From Drechslerella dactyloides (lineage: Eukaryota; Ascomycota; Orbiliomycetes; Orbiliales; Orbiliaceae): a stretch of DNA of 64,000 bases. Shown one piece after another: positions 1-11,488 of this stretch. The stretch spans positions 682,001-746,000 of the forward strand of contig JAGTWJ010000003.1 in the NCBI GenBank assembly GCA_020064725.1. Reading direction: 5' to 3'. The position numbers and the translations under genes were made by a program. How positions within the stretch are numbered: position 1 is the first letter of the stretch; each line of letters begins with the position of its first letter. The notes under the pieces were generated by a model. The model did not search any database, had not been told where the DNA came from, and saw only the letters and a list, made by a program, of their open reading frames with translations.

Positions 1-81
1 GCGTTTTGGGAGGAATGGGTCGACAATCCGGAGGTCTGTCGGCCGGAGGCGCTGCTGCACCCGGTGTCCGGACAATACTAG
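1..81 (+). CDS. C-terminal end of an unidentified protein (partial)
   Basis: Frame 1 is open from the first base to TAG at 79-81 and encodes 26 residues (AFWEEWVDNP...PVSGQY). The acidic, Trp-rich and Pro-containing composition and the GC-rich codons look like coding sequence. GC content drops sharply after the stop, as expected for a 3' UTR. The family cannot be named from so short a tail. It could also be a chance open stretch. Confidence 0.5.
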   Translation, partial: AFWEEWVDNPEVCRPEALLHPVSGQY

Positions 82-871
82 CTGCTCGACGAACCCATAT
101 TTTCACATCAATCGCTTTATCGACATTTAGCATATGCTTATACCAAGTACTTGAGTATCTATTATCGAAGCGAGCGAGCGAGCGGTGGGTTACGGTTTGT
201 CAAAGGCCAGTTTAGGTTCTTCCTTCCTTCCGTTCTGCTGACTTGCTTTCTTGATTATAATCACTGAATTTGATTGACGGCGTTATCTGGAAGGATCTTG
301 TATAGGATGTTTTATCTATTGTTTGCATGCGATTAGGTATATGTTTTAATTGTCTTATATGTTGTATATTATTACGATTGTTGTCATTCAATTATAATTA
401 CTGCAGTTGACCAAGTACTCACTTAACAGTTTCCCAAGTATTATTAAAGGAGCTTCAAAGACTGAAGCTTGCCAGATGCACTTGCATGGACTGGCCCAGA
501 AGATTATTGCACTGAGCGTGAGCCTTATATATAGTTTGAGTCACTTTGCACACGTCGAGCTTCTAGACACCAGGCTGGTAGGGAGCACTTGCAGATACGT
601 ACACCATGCATGTACTATACCGATCGCTATATATATTCAGGCAATCTATCAATTAATAAATTCAACTTGCACCTTCGACGGTAGCACACGTATACGCTTT
701 ACTATCCTACGAAAAAAAAAGATCCTCAGAGAAAAAATCTTCTTGTACGCATATACCCTTCTGCCAACTCTTCAACCAACCGCAAACAAAACAGAATGCC
801 AGCAATGCTAACATGCCAGCACGACAAAACTACTACAACGTGCGCACGCCCGACAGCAACGATTAGATAGT
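82..871. other. Intergenic / 3' UTR spacer
   Basis: AT-rich spacer between the partial gene at the left edge and the convergent end of PAN1. A 134-codon open frame at 407-811 starts with TTG and has a non-coding composition, so it was not called. No RNA gene or repeat is recognised. Confidence 0.6.
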
Positions 872-3800
872 CTACAGCACCCGCCCTGCCGTCGAAGCCT
901 GACTCCGATCCTTCGTCACCGTCTTCCGCAACCGCGGTCCGCCACCTTGAATCTGCGCGAACAGAGCACCGCGGTCCGCTCCACCACCTCCACCAACCGG
1001 CGCACCACCCATCGGCGGCGGCGGAGGCGGGGGAGGCGCACCCATCATAGGCGGCGGGGGAGGAGCAGGAGCGCCCATAATCGGCATCGGCGGCGGAGGT
1101 GGAGGAGGGGGAGGCGCAGCACCCGTTGGCATGGGCGGGGGTGGCGGCGGCGACGTGAACCCCTTCGGACTGGTCGGCGATGCGACGGACGTCGACGCAC
1201 GGGGGAGTCCCAGCCCGCCGAAGAATTTGCTAGCAAGTTCGGCGGCGCCCTCGCGGCCGACGCCGTCGTCGTCGTCTTCGTCGTCGTTGCCCGTTTCGCC
1301 GCTGACGACACTCCAGTCGTCGTCGTCCTTGGTCCCGTAGCGGGGGATCTTGGGCGCCGGAACGGTGGGTTGCGCGGTGAACTTGTGGAACGGGTTGTGC
1401 GAGACTTCGGATGCCGCGGCGGAGGCGGCGGGAGCGGTCGCGGTGGAAGCCGTCGTGGAGGGGGTGGTGGCAGCGGGCAAGGACTGCGGGGAGGTGACGG
1501 ACGAGGGGGACGCGGACCCGTTCGAGCCGAGTTTGCGGAAGAAAGGGTTAGTTTCAGCCGATGCGGCGACGGGTTCCGTGTCCCGGGCTGGCGGCGGCGG
1601 CGACGCGACCTTTGGCGCACCCCATGAGTCGTCGGGGTTCTCCTTGGTGGGCGTGATCTGCTGCGGGCCCTCGTCGTCCGAGGAGGATTGGTCGTCTTCC
1701 TCAAGTTTCAGCCGCTCGAGTCGGAGGCGTCTGGAGTCATACATATTAGCTGGATGTATCGTGAAAGAGGGTATGGGAAGCTTACTCTTCCTCCGCTTTG
1801 GCGCGCTCGACTTCAGCCTTCATGGCGGCGAGGCGCTTCTGGCGCTCTTCAGACGCCTTGCTGGCCTCGGCCTTCCGCCTGGCAGCTTCAGCCTTGGCTC
1901 CCGCACGCTTCGCTTTGTCTTGCTGGGCTTGCTCTTCCAGCGCCTTGATGCGGTCGCGCGCCTCCTGCTGCTGCCTGAGGAGTTCCTCTTCCTCGCGTCT
2001 CTCCTCCTCCCTACGTAGATTTCGATTAGCGAGTGGTGATACATTGGAGATTGGATCTGCACATACTCCATGCGAAGCCTCTCAGCTTCCTGCTGCTCTT
2101 GTTCCCGGCGCAGCGCCTCCTCCTGCGCACGTCTGGCGGCAGCCTCCTCGTCCTTGCGAGGGTCGGGCTTCGCGGGCTTGCTCCTGGGCGCCGGTGGAGG
2201 CGGCTTCTTCGTCTCGACGGTGGGTGGTCCGAATTCCGCGGCCAGCTTCTTCTGTCGCTCCTCCTCCCGTCTTGTTGACTCCTCGTCCGCCTGCCGCCGC
2301 TTCTCCTCCCGCTCCCGCTTCTCACGCTCCAGTCGCTGGTTGGCGCTCTCGGCGGGGGATCCGGAGCGTTGGATGCCGAATTGCGCCATCTTGGCCGCCA
2401 TACGTTCCTCGGCCTGTCGCTTGATCCTCGTGGCGCGGTCCTCGACCGTAGCGGAGGAGGAAGCAGGTGCTCGAGAGTAGTCCGACGCGCGAGGCGTGGA
2501 GGAGCGCGATGGTGGGGTGGCGTCACGGGGGTGTCGGTCATCGATCGCGTATTTGGGTGTCGGGCGTCGTTCGGACTCGATGGGGTCCCGGCGACTGGTC
2601 CGGTTCAGCTTGCTCGACCTCTCGAGGTCGTAGATGAACTCCCTGACCTCCTCCTCGACACCGAGACCTTCCTCCCATCGTCGCTTCTCATGCTCGCTCG
2701 AGGACGAAGACTCGAGGCCCTCGCCGCCACGCAGGGTGTCCTCCACAGAGACCTTGACTTCCTCGGAGTTCTCTTCGATGTCGCGAATCATCCTCTCGAA
2801 GCGCTCCTTCTCGTCGCGAGCTCTGGAAGTCTCGTCAGCCAGGCGTCGGGCGGCTTCTTCCTCGTCGCCAGCGCCGGCATCCGCAGGCGCGGGTTTCCCG
2901 GTAAGCTGCGCCATACGTGCCTGCATCTTCGCTCTGGCGCGGGCCTTCGACCTGTCGGACTCGGTAATCGTGCCGCCGGGTCCGGTGCCGATGATGTGAG
3001 ACGACGAGCCGGGGTGGGCTTTCGCGTCCTTGAGCCGGAAGAGCTCCAGCTTGGCGTCCATGATGCTCCTCTCGGTCTTGCGAATCTTGGACGCGAGGTC
3101 TGGCAGTCGATCCGTTAGGTTCTGCAGTTGTCGCTTCAGGGCCCGCTTCTCGGCGCCGGCATCAGCGGATCTCAGAGAGGCATTCGGATGGGCGTCAATG
3201 TCTTCCTGGACACGTCTGATGCGCCGGTACAGGTCGTCGGCGTCGCGGCGGTCTCTGCGGTCCATGATTGCATCCTCTTCGTGCTGGTCTTCGTCCTTGA
3301 TATCGATGGCGTCGAGCAGGATCTGCTTTTCTCGGACCTTTTTGCGGAGTTGCTCGATGCTGAGTTCCTCTGTGGGCGGGGCCGGCGAAGGGGACCTACC
3401 GCCTGGCCGCCGGCGCGCGCTTGATTGGTACCCGACATCGTCGTCGTTGTTTCGAAAGAGTGTAGCGTCTTTGCGCGGCTCTTGGAGGCCGCCGCCGGAC
3501 TTGAAGGAACGGTTCTTCATCATGCTGACACCCGTGGCCTGCGGGAGGAGGTTTGCGCCGGTGGTCCGTCGCACTTCCGCGTCCGCTTTGAGGAAGCCCT
3601 TGACTGCATTCACAGAGTCAGTAAACCCGCGAGTGGACGGTGGGATGAGCTCTGGCGGCAGTCGCGCGGGTATGTCGCTCCCTTGCAGCTTGCGGTATAT
3701 CAGGTGCATGGCGACTGCGAATTCATCGCGGTCGAGACGGCCCTTGTTGCCGGGGTCCGACAGCGTCCAAATTCTCTCCAAGTCGCCTCTATCCAAGCCG

Positions 3801-5290
3801 CTCTGACCAAGAACCTCGATCGCCTGCGCACCAACGATGTAGCCCTTCTTCAGGCCGTCCCAGGCGCTGAAAATGTTGTCATAGATGGTTTTCTCGTCCT
3901 TGGTGATGGCCCACGGGATCTTGGCGTTACCGGTGAGTCCAGTAGTAGTGAACCCGCCTTGGTGGCCGCCCGCCTGCGGCATCAGTCGTTGGCTGAGAGC
4001 CTCGAGACCGGGCAGCCCGCCCGCCGGTGCGTTGACGAAGCCCCATTGTCCTGGCCGGCCGGTGGGTTGGGATTGCAGGGCGCTGAGGGTGCTGCCGGGG
4101 CCCAAGTTGGCGGTGAATTGAGGTTGTATCGACGAGAGGCCCGGGGCTAGAAGGCCGCCTCCCTGTCGGCCGAGGGATCCACCTTGGTATCCTGTCATCT
4201 GGTTTTGCAGACTGATGCTGGGTACTCCCAGTCCTTGCGGGCCGGATTGGAAACCGGACGGTTGGGCAGGCAGTCCGGTGGGCTGCGATGATATACCAGT
4301 TTGGAGTTGGCTCAAGGTGGCCAGATTGGACGGCTGAGGCTGAAGTTGAGGTTGCGGGACGGGTGGGGAGATGGTGATGGACCTCTCGGGCTGGGGAGGG
4401 GGAGGTGTGGGGATGCTCGAGGTGGCGTCGAACTTCGGTACGTTTGTGCGACGGGCTTGCTCGGGAGCGGTGTCCGGGATGGCGAAGGAGATGATGTCGA
4501 CCATACTGGAGACTTCGTTTAAGATCTTCTCGGGGAGAGTGGTGGGCAGACCCTGGCCGGACCGGGCGACGTTGCAGAGCCACATGGCGACGGCGAATTC
4601 GGGAAACATCAGATGGCCGGACTTTGTGGTGTCGGATAGGGACCAGATGGTCTCGAGGGTGGCGGCGGGGAGGCCGGAGCGGAGGAGGATCTCCTTGGCG
4701 TTGTTACCGGAGAGGGCCTGGCCATCCTGGACGCCGGCTTTGAAGAGCTGCTCAAACTTGGCTTGGTCGGCGGCGGTGATGAAGGTCAGGCGGATGTTTG
4801 GGATCTTGACCTGGCTTCGTCGTTTGGCGGAGGTGGAGGTGGACGCGGGGGGCTTTGGTATCGACGGCTGGACGGGCGTCTGCGGGGACGGTTGAGACAG
4901 CTGCTGCTGCTGCTGCTGTTGGAACTGCGAGGGGATCTGGGGCACGGGAGGAGCGGCTCCGAAGGCGCCGGGGAAGCCCGGGACGCCGGTCTGCTGGGGC
5001 GGAAGACCAGTCTGCTGCTGGGGCAGGCCGGTGTACTGGTTGTTCAATGGGCCGGGAGAGAGGGTGGTGTAGCCGGTCGGCTGGGGCATGAAGCCCTGCT
5101 GTTGATATCCGGTGGGCTGAGCGCCGAGCTGGCCGGGGACACCGAGGCCGGCACCATACTGCTGCTGCTGTAACTGCTGCTGCTGGTGAAGCTGCTGCTG
5201 CTGCTGTTGAGGTTGAGGCTGCTGCTGGTACTGGTTCTGGGCGAACTGCTGCTGGGGATACTGGCCGAACTGGCCCGGATTGCCGTACAT
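872..5290 (-). CDS. PAN1: Actin cytoskeleton-regulatory complex protein Pan1 (endocytic EH-domain scaffold)
   Basis: Pan1 is the Eps15/intersectin-like scaffold of the Pan1-Sla1-End3 endocytic coat; it activates Arp2/3 at cortical actin patches. Three exons (5290-2067, 2010-1786, 1730-872) give about 1435 aa. The introns 2011-2066 and 1731-1785 restore an uninterrupted Glu/Arg-rich coiled coil. Order of parts: Gln-rich head (about 1-130), EH domain 1 (about 168-255), EH domain 2 (about 458-548, with a D-x-G-N-K-G EF-hand loop), long coiled coils (about 630-1150), Pro-rich C-terminus with several poly-Pro runs, and a terminal WH2-like motif (ALFAQIQGG...LRKT). The linkers around the EH domains carry many LxxQxTG motifs, the consensus of Ark1/Prk1 kinases. 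The start is the first ATG, directly before the Gln-rich head. PAN1 is divergent from ADE17. Family identity is clear. Confidence 0.95.
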
Positions 5291-6142
5291 GGCGCCGGGT
5301 CAGACGAGGCTGGAGGAGGACGACGACGAATGATATAAGGGATGAGGAGTGAAGTACGGCTGGATGGAGACGATGCCGAGAGGTGTTCCGATGATAATGA
5401 AGATGCAAAAAACGACAGACAGATGACGGGAAAGAAAAGAACGGCGGCGAGCAGGTAGATGAGAAGGTTAGCTCCGAGAAGGAGAGGTTGTGGGTGAGGT
5501 GGTGATGGAGGAGGAGGATGGAGCCAATATGCGAGGCCGGGCGGGTGAGGAGAGGTTGACGACGCCAAAAAGCCACCCAGCTGCCCTTTGAAGAAATGCG
5601 TTGCGTTTGACAGACTTGGCGCTGACACGCAACGCAGTTTTAAAAGCGACAAACACTTTGTGTCATCTTCCTCTTCGGGCCGACAGCGGGGCACTCGAAA
5701 GACTGTGTGACCATCCTGACAATTACCACTCTTGCGTACATGTATTGGGGGGAGATGCCCCTCATCGGAGGAAGATGGATGTCGTAGACGCTTACGTAAT
5801 GCCGCTTAGGTCATCAACACTCTGATCAAGACCTGACATCGCATGATAGTATCTGTCATGGAACTCCCCTTGACGAGGGCCTGTAATTGTCTCCACCGAC
5901 AGATAGGTAGATGCTGGCTGGTGGGAGTGAATTTAAAGGTGATAGCTGCCGGAGGGCGGCTGCAGGCTGCTGCCTCCGTCCGAAGTCTGCTTTAGCTCCG
6001 TCCCAACATTAAGCTCGCCGGTAATACTTACTTACTATCACCCTTCCGAATTCCTGCGTCTGGGAAAAAAATTCTGTCGCAGGACATACAACTACACACG
6101 AACGAACTGCATCTTCCCTCCACTTCACCCTCCTCCATCGCA
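5291..6142. promoter_or_regulatory. Shared divergent promoter region PAN1 / ADE17
   Basis: 852 bp separate the start codons of two divergent genes, so this stretch must hold both promoters and 5' UTRs. The PAN1-proximal part is pyrimidine-rich on the PAN1 strand. The role is inferred from position; no transcription factor site was identified. Confidence 0.6.
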
Positions 6143-8484
6143 ATGGACGTCGACAGCTCTGAACAGCGGCCACGGACCGGTTAGTGCCTGACTGCCCTCC
6201 CTCTTTTCTCCATTCCACTAGCTAGCCTGCTGCATTTGATCTCTTTTAAATTTTGACTGGCTGGCTGTCGGGCTGCCCCACCATACATTCCGCCGTTGCA
6301 CGACATGTGAATTTACCCCTCCATGTGACCCCATCACCAGCCCTCCATATCATAATACAAGACCACCATATTATACATTTGCTTCGACAACTATTACGTT
6401 ATTCCAGCTCCTGTTCCTTCCATCTCGGGCGACGTTTTGATCGTGCTGATATTTTTATGCGGCAGCAATCCTCTCCGTCTACGACAAGACCGGCCTGCTC
6501 GACCTCGCCCGCGTTCTGCGCGACCATGGCATCAGACTGCTCGCCAGCGGCGGCACCGCCCGCATGATCCGCGAGGCCGGCTTCGACGTCGAGTGCGCCC
6601 CTACCCTAAATACCCACACCCCAAGTTTACATCCGCTAACGTGATAGTAACGCAGAGACGTGAGCGCGATCACGCACGCGCCGGAGATGCTGGGCGGCCG
6701 CGTCAAGACGCTGCACCCGACCGTGCACGCCGGCATCCTCGCGCGGGACCTCGAGGCCGACGACCGCGACCTGCAAGAGCAGGGCATCGACAAGGTCGAC
6801 TTTGTCGTCTGCAACCTGTACCCGTTCAAGGAGACCATCAACAAGATCAACGTGACCATCGACGAGGCCGTCGAGGAAATCGACATCGGCGGCGTCACGC
6901 TCATCCGCGCGGCGGCGAAAAACCACAGCCGCGTCACCATCCTGTCCGACCCGCGCGACTACCCGGCCTTCCTCGAGGAGCTGCACTCGCTCGGCACCGT
7001 CCCGGACGCCAGCCGCAAGCGGTACGCGCTCAAGGCGTTCGAACACACCGCCGACTACGACGCCGCCATCTCGGAGTTCTTTCGCAAAAAGTACGCCGGC
7101 AACGGCCTCCAGCAGCTCACGCTGCGGTACGGCGCCAACCCGCACCAGAAGCCCGCGCAGGCGTACACCCCGCTCGGCGAGCTGCCGTTCAAAGTGCTGT
7201 CCGGCTCGCCGGGGTACATCAACCTGCTGGACGCGCTGAACTCGTGGCCGCTGGTGAAGGAGTTGAAAGCGAGCCTGGGTCTGCCCGCCGCGGCGTCGTT
7301 CAAGCACGTTTCGCCGGCGGGCGCGGCGGTGGGCGTGCCGCTGAGCGATGTGGAGAAGCGGGTGTATTTCGTCACGGACATCGAGGGCCTCGACGACAGC
7401 AAGCTGGCGACGGCCTACGCGCGGGCCCGCGGCGCGGACCGGATGAGCAGCTTTGGCGACTGGATCGCGCTGAGCGACGAGGTGGACGTGCCGACGGCGA
7501 AAATCATCAGCAAGGAGGTTAGCGACGGCGTGATCGCGCCGGGGTACATGCCCGAGGCGCTGGAGATCCTCAAGGCGAAGAAGGGCGGCAAATACACCAT
7601 TCTCGAGATTGACGAGGTCTACACCGTAATACACCTCCTCCCCACCCCCTCCCCCTACCTCCGTTACTCAAACATCGTACTAACGAATGTAATGAATGTG
7701 GGATCAGCCCCCCGCGGTGGAGACGCGAACGGTCTACGGCGTGACGATGAGCCAGTCCCGCAACGACGTCAAGATAACCCCGCGCACCTTCTCCAACATC
7801 CTAACCGCAAACACAGACCCGCTCCCCGAATCCGCAATAACAGACCTAACAGTCGCCACCATCGCGCTGAAATACACGCAAAGCAACAGCGTCTGCTACG
7901 CCAAGAACGGCATGGTGATAGGCCTCGGCGCCGGCCAGCAGAGCCGCATCCACTGCACGCGACTGGCGGGGGATAAGGCCGACGCATGGTGGATGCGGCA
8001 GCACCCGCGCGTGCTGGAGATCCAGTGGAAGAAGGGCACGAAGCGGCCGGAGAAGAGCAATGCTATCGATCTGCTGGTGACGGGCCAGGTGCCCGAGGAC
8101 GGGCCGGAGCGGGAGGCGTTCGAGGGCGTGTTTGAGGTTGTGCCCGCGCCGTTCGAGCGGGAGGAGCGGCGGGCGTGGATGCAGCAGCTGGAGGGCGTGG
8201 CCTGCTCCAGCGACGCATTCGTGAGTATCCCCTTCACCAACCCTACCCTTTAGTTATCTTTTGGTTTATTACATTTACTATATAAACGGGATGGATGGGT
8301 GTGATGCTGATAATAGCGGTGATGGCAGTTCCCCTTCTCGGACAACGTGTATCGCGCAGCGCGGAGCGGGGTCAAGTATCTGGCGGCGCCAGGCGGGTCC
8401 GTGAACGACAAGGCGGTGCACGACGCAGCGGAGGCGTGCAATATCGTCTTTGTCGAGCAGAGCACCCGCCTGTTTCATCATTAA
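6143..8484 (+). CDS. ADE17: Bifunctional AICAR transformylase / IMP cyclohydrolase (ATIC)
   Basis: This enzyme catalyses the last two steps of de novo purine synthesis: AICAR to FAICAR with 10-formyl-THF, then FAICAR to IMP, in the cytosol. Five exons (6143-6179, 6466-6592, 6656-7625, 7708-8220, 8329-8484) give 600 aa, close to the usual ~590. The N-terminal MGS-type IMP cyclohydrolase domain begins with AILSVYDKTGLL and includes the region THAPEMLGGRVKTLHP. The transformylase domain has the catalytic Lys-His pair (K271-H272 in SFKHVSPAGAAVG), the ARGADRMSSFGDW block, and IGLGAGQQSRIHCTRLAGDK. The protein ends with the family-typical RLFHH. The first exon is only 37 bp and is followed by an unusually long 286-bp intron. 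The start ATG sits in GCAATGG, and splicing joins MDVDSSEQRPRT directly to the conserved domain. Fungal orthologues are yeast ADE16/ADE17 and fission yeast ade10. Confidence 0.96.
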
Positions 8485-11400
8485 GCCTTCGATGCCCTAG
8501 GCATGCAGTATTTTGAATCTGCGGATGGCTGTTACTGCGGGGTGGAGGTGTATGTGCGCGTGCGCGTGCATGACGGTGGCTGTCTTTACGCTACATAGGA
8601 TATAAATTATGAATTTAAATCATCGGGTATATGATGTCTACGACAGTCGGTATAACTTGTGACGTATATACGATGCATGCATGCGCATATAAAATATAAC
8701 TATCTGCACTTCAATTCAGCCGTATACACGTACTCATATATCGGCTTGCCACTCCATCGACCGATGGAGTAATCGACTGGCAGGGGAGAATATGGCAGCA
8801 TAGCACGTTTCAGGTATACATCTCAGCCGTATTTTACTGATACTCGTGGATATGATAGAGATGGTAATATATTATATGATCAACAGCGGACGGACGGGCG
8901 TAAGGTACGGATTGTACTCACTATCTGCACCACCATCGTCAATGCGGTAGGTTGTAGGAGACTAAGCACCTAGTCGGACTTTCCATGGAATGCAGGTACA
9001 GTACGGTATAAGCACGGTCTCCTGTTTGTCATGTTGGATGGTACGCCATGATGCATCCGGAGGGACACCGTGCGTCGACCGTCACGTCAGCCCGTCTGTC
9101 TGCTATACACCACCGATATCAACCGCCGTATAGCGTAGCACTATATAACTGAGTAATATACGATATCCTTGAATCCAGACAGGACGCAACGATGTCGTAG
9201 CTAGCTGCCTATACGGGGAGGTTGTCAGAGAGAGAGAATATGGTGTACAGACAGACAGACAGGCAGAACATCTGTGCGGCGGCCATGCACAACAGCCGCA
9301 GGCATGTACGCCATCTACGGACAGGTTTTCGACGAGTGCAATGATATCACCACATTCAGCTAGCTCAGCTGCCGTACTTAGTACAACCTGCTCAACCCAG
9401 CTCAACTCACGCAGCTAACATAGCAGTATAACGCGAGTTAACGCCGAGGAGTCGTTCGGCCAATGGAGATGGAGGGAGTTAAGGATTTTGTGGCTGTGAG
9501 GCTAGTGCATGGTGGCTTGGCCGGCCGGTACACGTTCTGACTCGGCCTTCCCGACGCGGCTAGCTGGCAGATTTTTTTCCCTCCGGACAGATGTGCGCCG
9601 TATGCACAGTACCTACCATGCGTGCTTGTAGACGAATCGCAGGCTGTCGGAGGTTGCCTGTGCGAGATAGAGTTTACGGGGGATGCCACGCCATGAGGTC
9701 GGTCAGTCCATTGATTGACAGCTGACAGGGTTGTCCTTTGTATTGGTATATGTCAGTGAGTAGGTAGATGTACCGTGTCGGTACTCGCGGGGCGTGTGTG
9801 AGGATGTGAGAGGGAGGTACTGGAGTGTATACGGTATACGGTCGAGGAGGATTGGGGATTGTGATATGGGAGGCAATTGGCGTCTGTCGCCTGAAACGGC
9901 GCCCCTGCAGCATGGATGCCATCCCTCCCCTTTCTCTCCTGAGCGTCCGTCCGATGTATGTATGTACGTGTGTATGTCCGTCTGTCTGTCCGAGCACTCG
10001 ATGTAAGGATGTAATGTGCAGAGGTGCTGCTGTGGAGAACGTAAGAATAGCAGCAGGATGGCATGACGGGCCAATGGGGAGGCGAGCTGCGAGCCGGGAT
10101 GCGATGACGCTGCTGCTCGAACTCGCCTCCGCTGTGCGCCTTTGTCGTGACCGTGCCTGTCGATAGCTCATAGCTGGCTGGCTAGCTGGACTCGACATGG
10201 ATGAAGCCTTGGAAGACTGCTGTACGTGAGAAGCGAGAAGCGGTGGAGAGAGGTGGAGGGTGTTTGTGTACGTCCACGCGCGGAAGGGAGGGCGCACTAA
10301 GATTGGTGCTGTAATGGCGACTGGCTGGCTCGGAGATGAGGCCCAGCACTGCTGCAATTAACTCGCCCGTAAACACCGTCGACGCCTCTCCTTCCCATCA
10401 CCACTTCTCTCCCACGGCCCTCCATCACGACTCCTCATCACACGACGACCTCGATCACGATCACGATCACGATCACGGCCACGACTTCAATCGTTGCCGT
10501 CGACGACATCGCTGCTCTGGCGACCGGTCGTCGGGACACTCGCTGCTGCTGCCACAGTAATCCTTACTACCCTTCCTCTCCCTTCGCTGTCGGGCCTGAC
10601 GACTGACGACCGGCCTCTGGAGACAGACTCTCGACGACGGCCATCCATCTCCGTCATCTCGTGCTTCTGCCTCTCGCGATACAGCTCCAGCTGCTCGTCT
10701 GCAGTCCGCATCTGCGTCTCCGGCCGCCCTCCGCCTGCTAGCTGCAGCTGCTGCCGCTCCGCGTGACCCGCGACAGTCCTCCTGCTCTTACTCCTCTCAC
10801 TCCTCCTCCTGCTGCCGCTGATTCTGCCGCTGTCACCGCCGTCCGCTCCTGCTACGCTCTTCCGGATCCTTCTCCGGGCATCGTCTCGTCACCGCCCGCC
10901 GTCCTGCCGTGCTGCGTCCTGCCCTGTGCCGCCTCCGTCGGAAGATAATTTTGGAAGTTGCGGTCCGGCAAAACGAAACGAGCGAGGAAAAAAAACCTGC
11001 CACCGCAAAAACCAAGCAGCCCGCAACTGGCCGTCACGACTTGTCTTCGCCCCGGCAAAATACCAAAACACCACCGCGATCTTGCTCCGACCTCCACAGC
11101 GACTCCATCCCCATCACCACCGCCGAGGCGACTTTGCCCCCCCTTCGCCCGGCTTCCGCCCTCTCGCCCGCCCTCAGATCCCGCCGTGCTGCTGCCCGTC
11201 GTCGCCTCGAATCGGTGTTTGCAGCTGATCCGCTCCACCCCTGGCCCCAAGCGAGTCCCGACCACCGCCATCTCATCATCAGCACAACTCTTTTCTAGGA
11301 AACAAAAAAAACCCGAAAAGCTAAAAAAAAAAAATCTCAAACTCAATCACTCTCGTATCGGGGATTTCGCAAAACCGCTCTCCCACTCGCTCACGCATTC

Positions 11401-11488
11401 GCATTCATTCCCGACTGCTCGCACCGCCCGCTCCCGTCATTAATGCCACCGTCTACGAGCCCAGTCTAGGCAAGCAGGTTGGCGGACC
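8485..11488. other. 3-kb spacer: ADE17 3' end, SET1 promoter and probable long 5' UTR
   Basis: No convincing gene was found. The left part (8.5-10.3 kb) has short GT/CA-rich and GACA/GTAT runs. The right part (10.3-11.45 kb) is pyrimidine-rich on the plus strand with clustered CTC/TCC/CGC runs and a GATCAC tandem near 10450-10480. This is typical of a long fungal 5' leader ahead of a large regulatory gene such as SET1. Short open frames here (for example 9674-10357 minus and 10852-11346 minus) are low-complexity and unrelated to any family I recognise. Confidence 0.55.
8751..8770. repeat. Short perfect inverted repeat (9-bp arms, 2-bp loop)
   Basis: ACTCCATCG-AC-CGATGGAGT forms a perfect dyad about 270 bp after the ADE17 stop. 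Position and symmetry would fit a protein-binding dyad or a hairpin in a 3' region. No function is known. Confidence 0.6.

Noticed and set aside
407..811. 134-codon plus frame left of PAN1
   Set aside because: Starts with TTG, contains poly-Lys from an A run and has no recognisable features.
947..1627. 226-codon plus-strand frame opposite PAN1 exon 3
   Set aside because: Arg/Gly-rich shadow of the poly-Pro coding on the other strand.
6636..7634. 332-codon minus-strand frame inside ADE17
   Set aside because: Antisense shadow of a highly conserved GC-rich exon; no family resemblance.
10852..11346. 164-codon minus frame upstream of SET1
   Set aside because: Low-complexity Gly/Arg composition from the pyrimidine-rich SET1 leader on the other strand.
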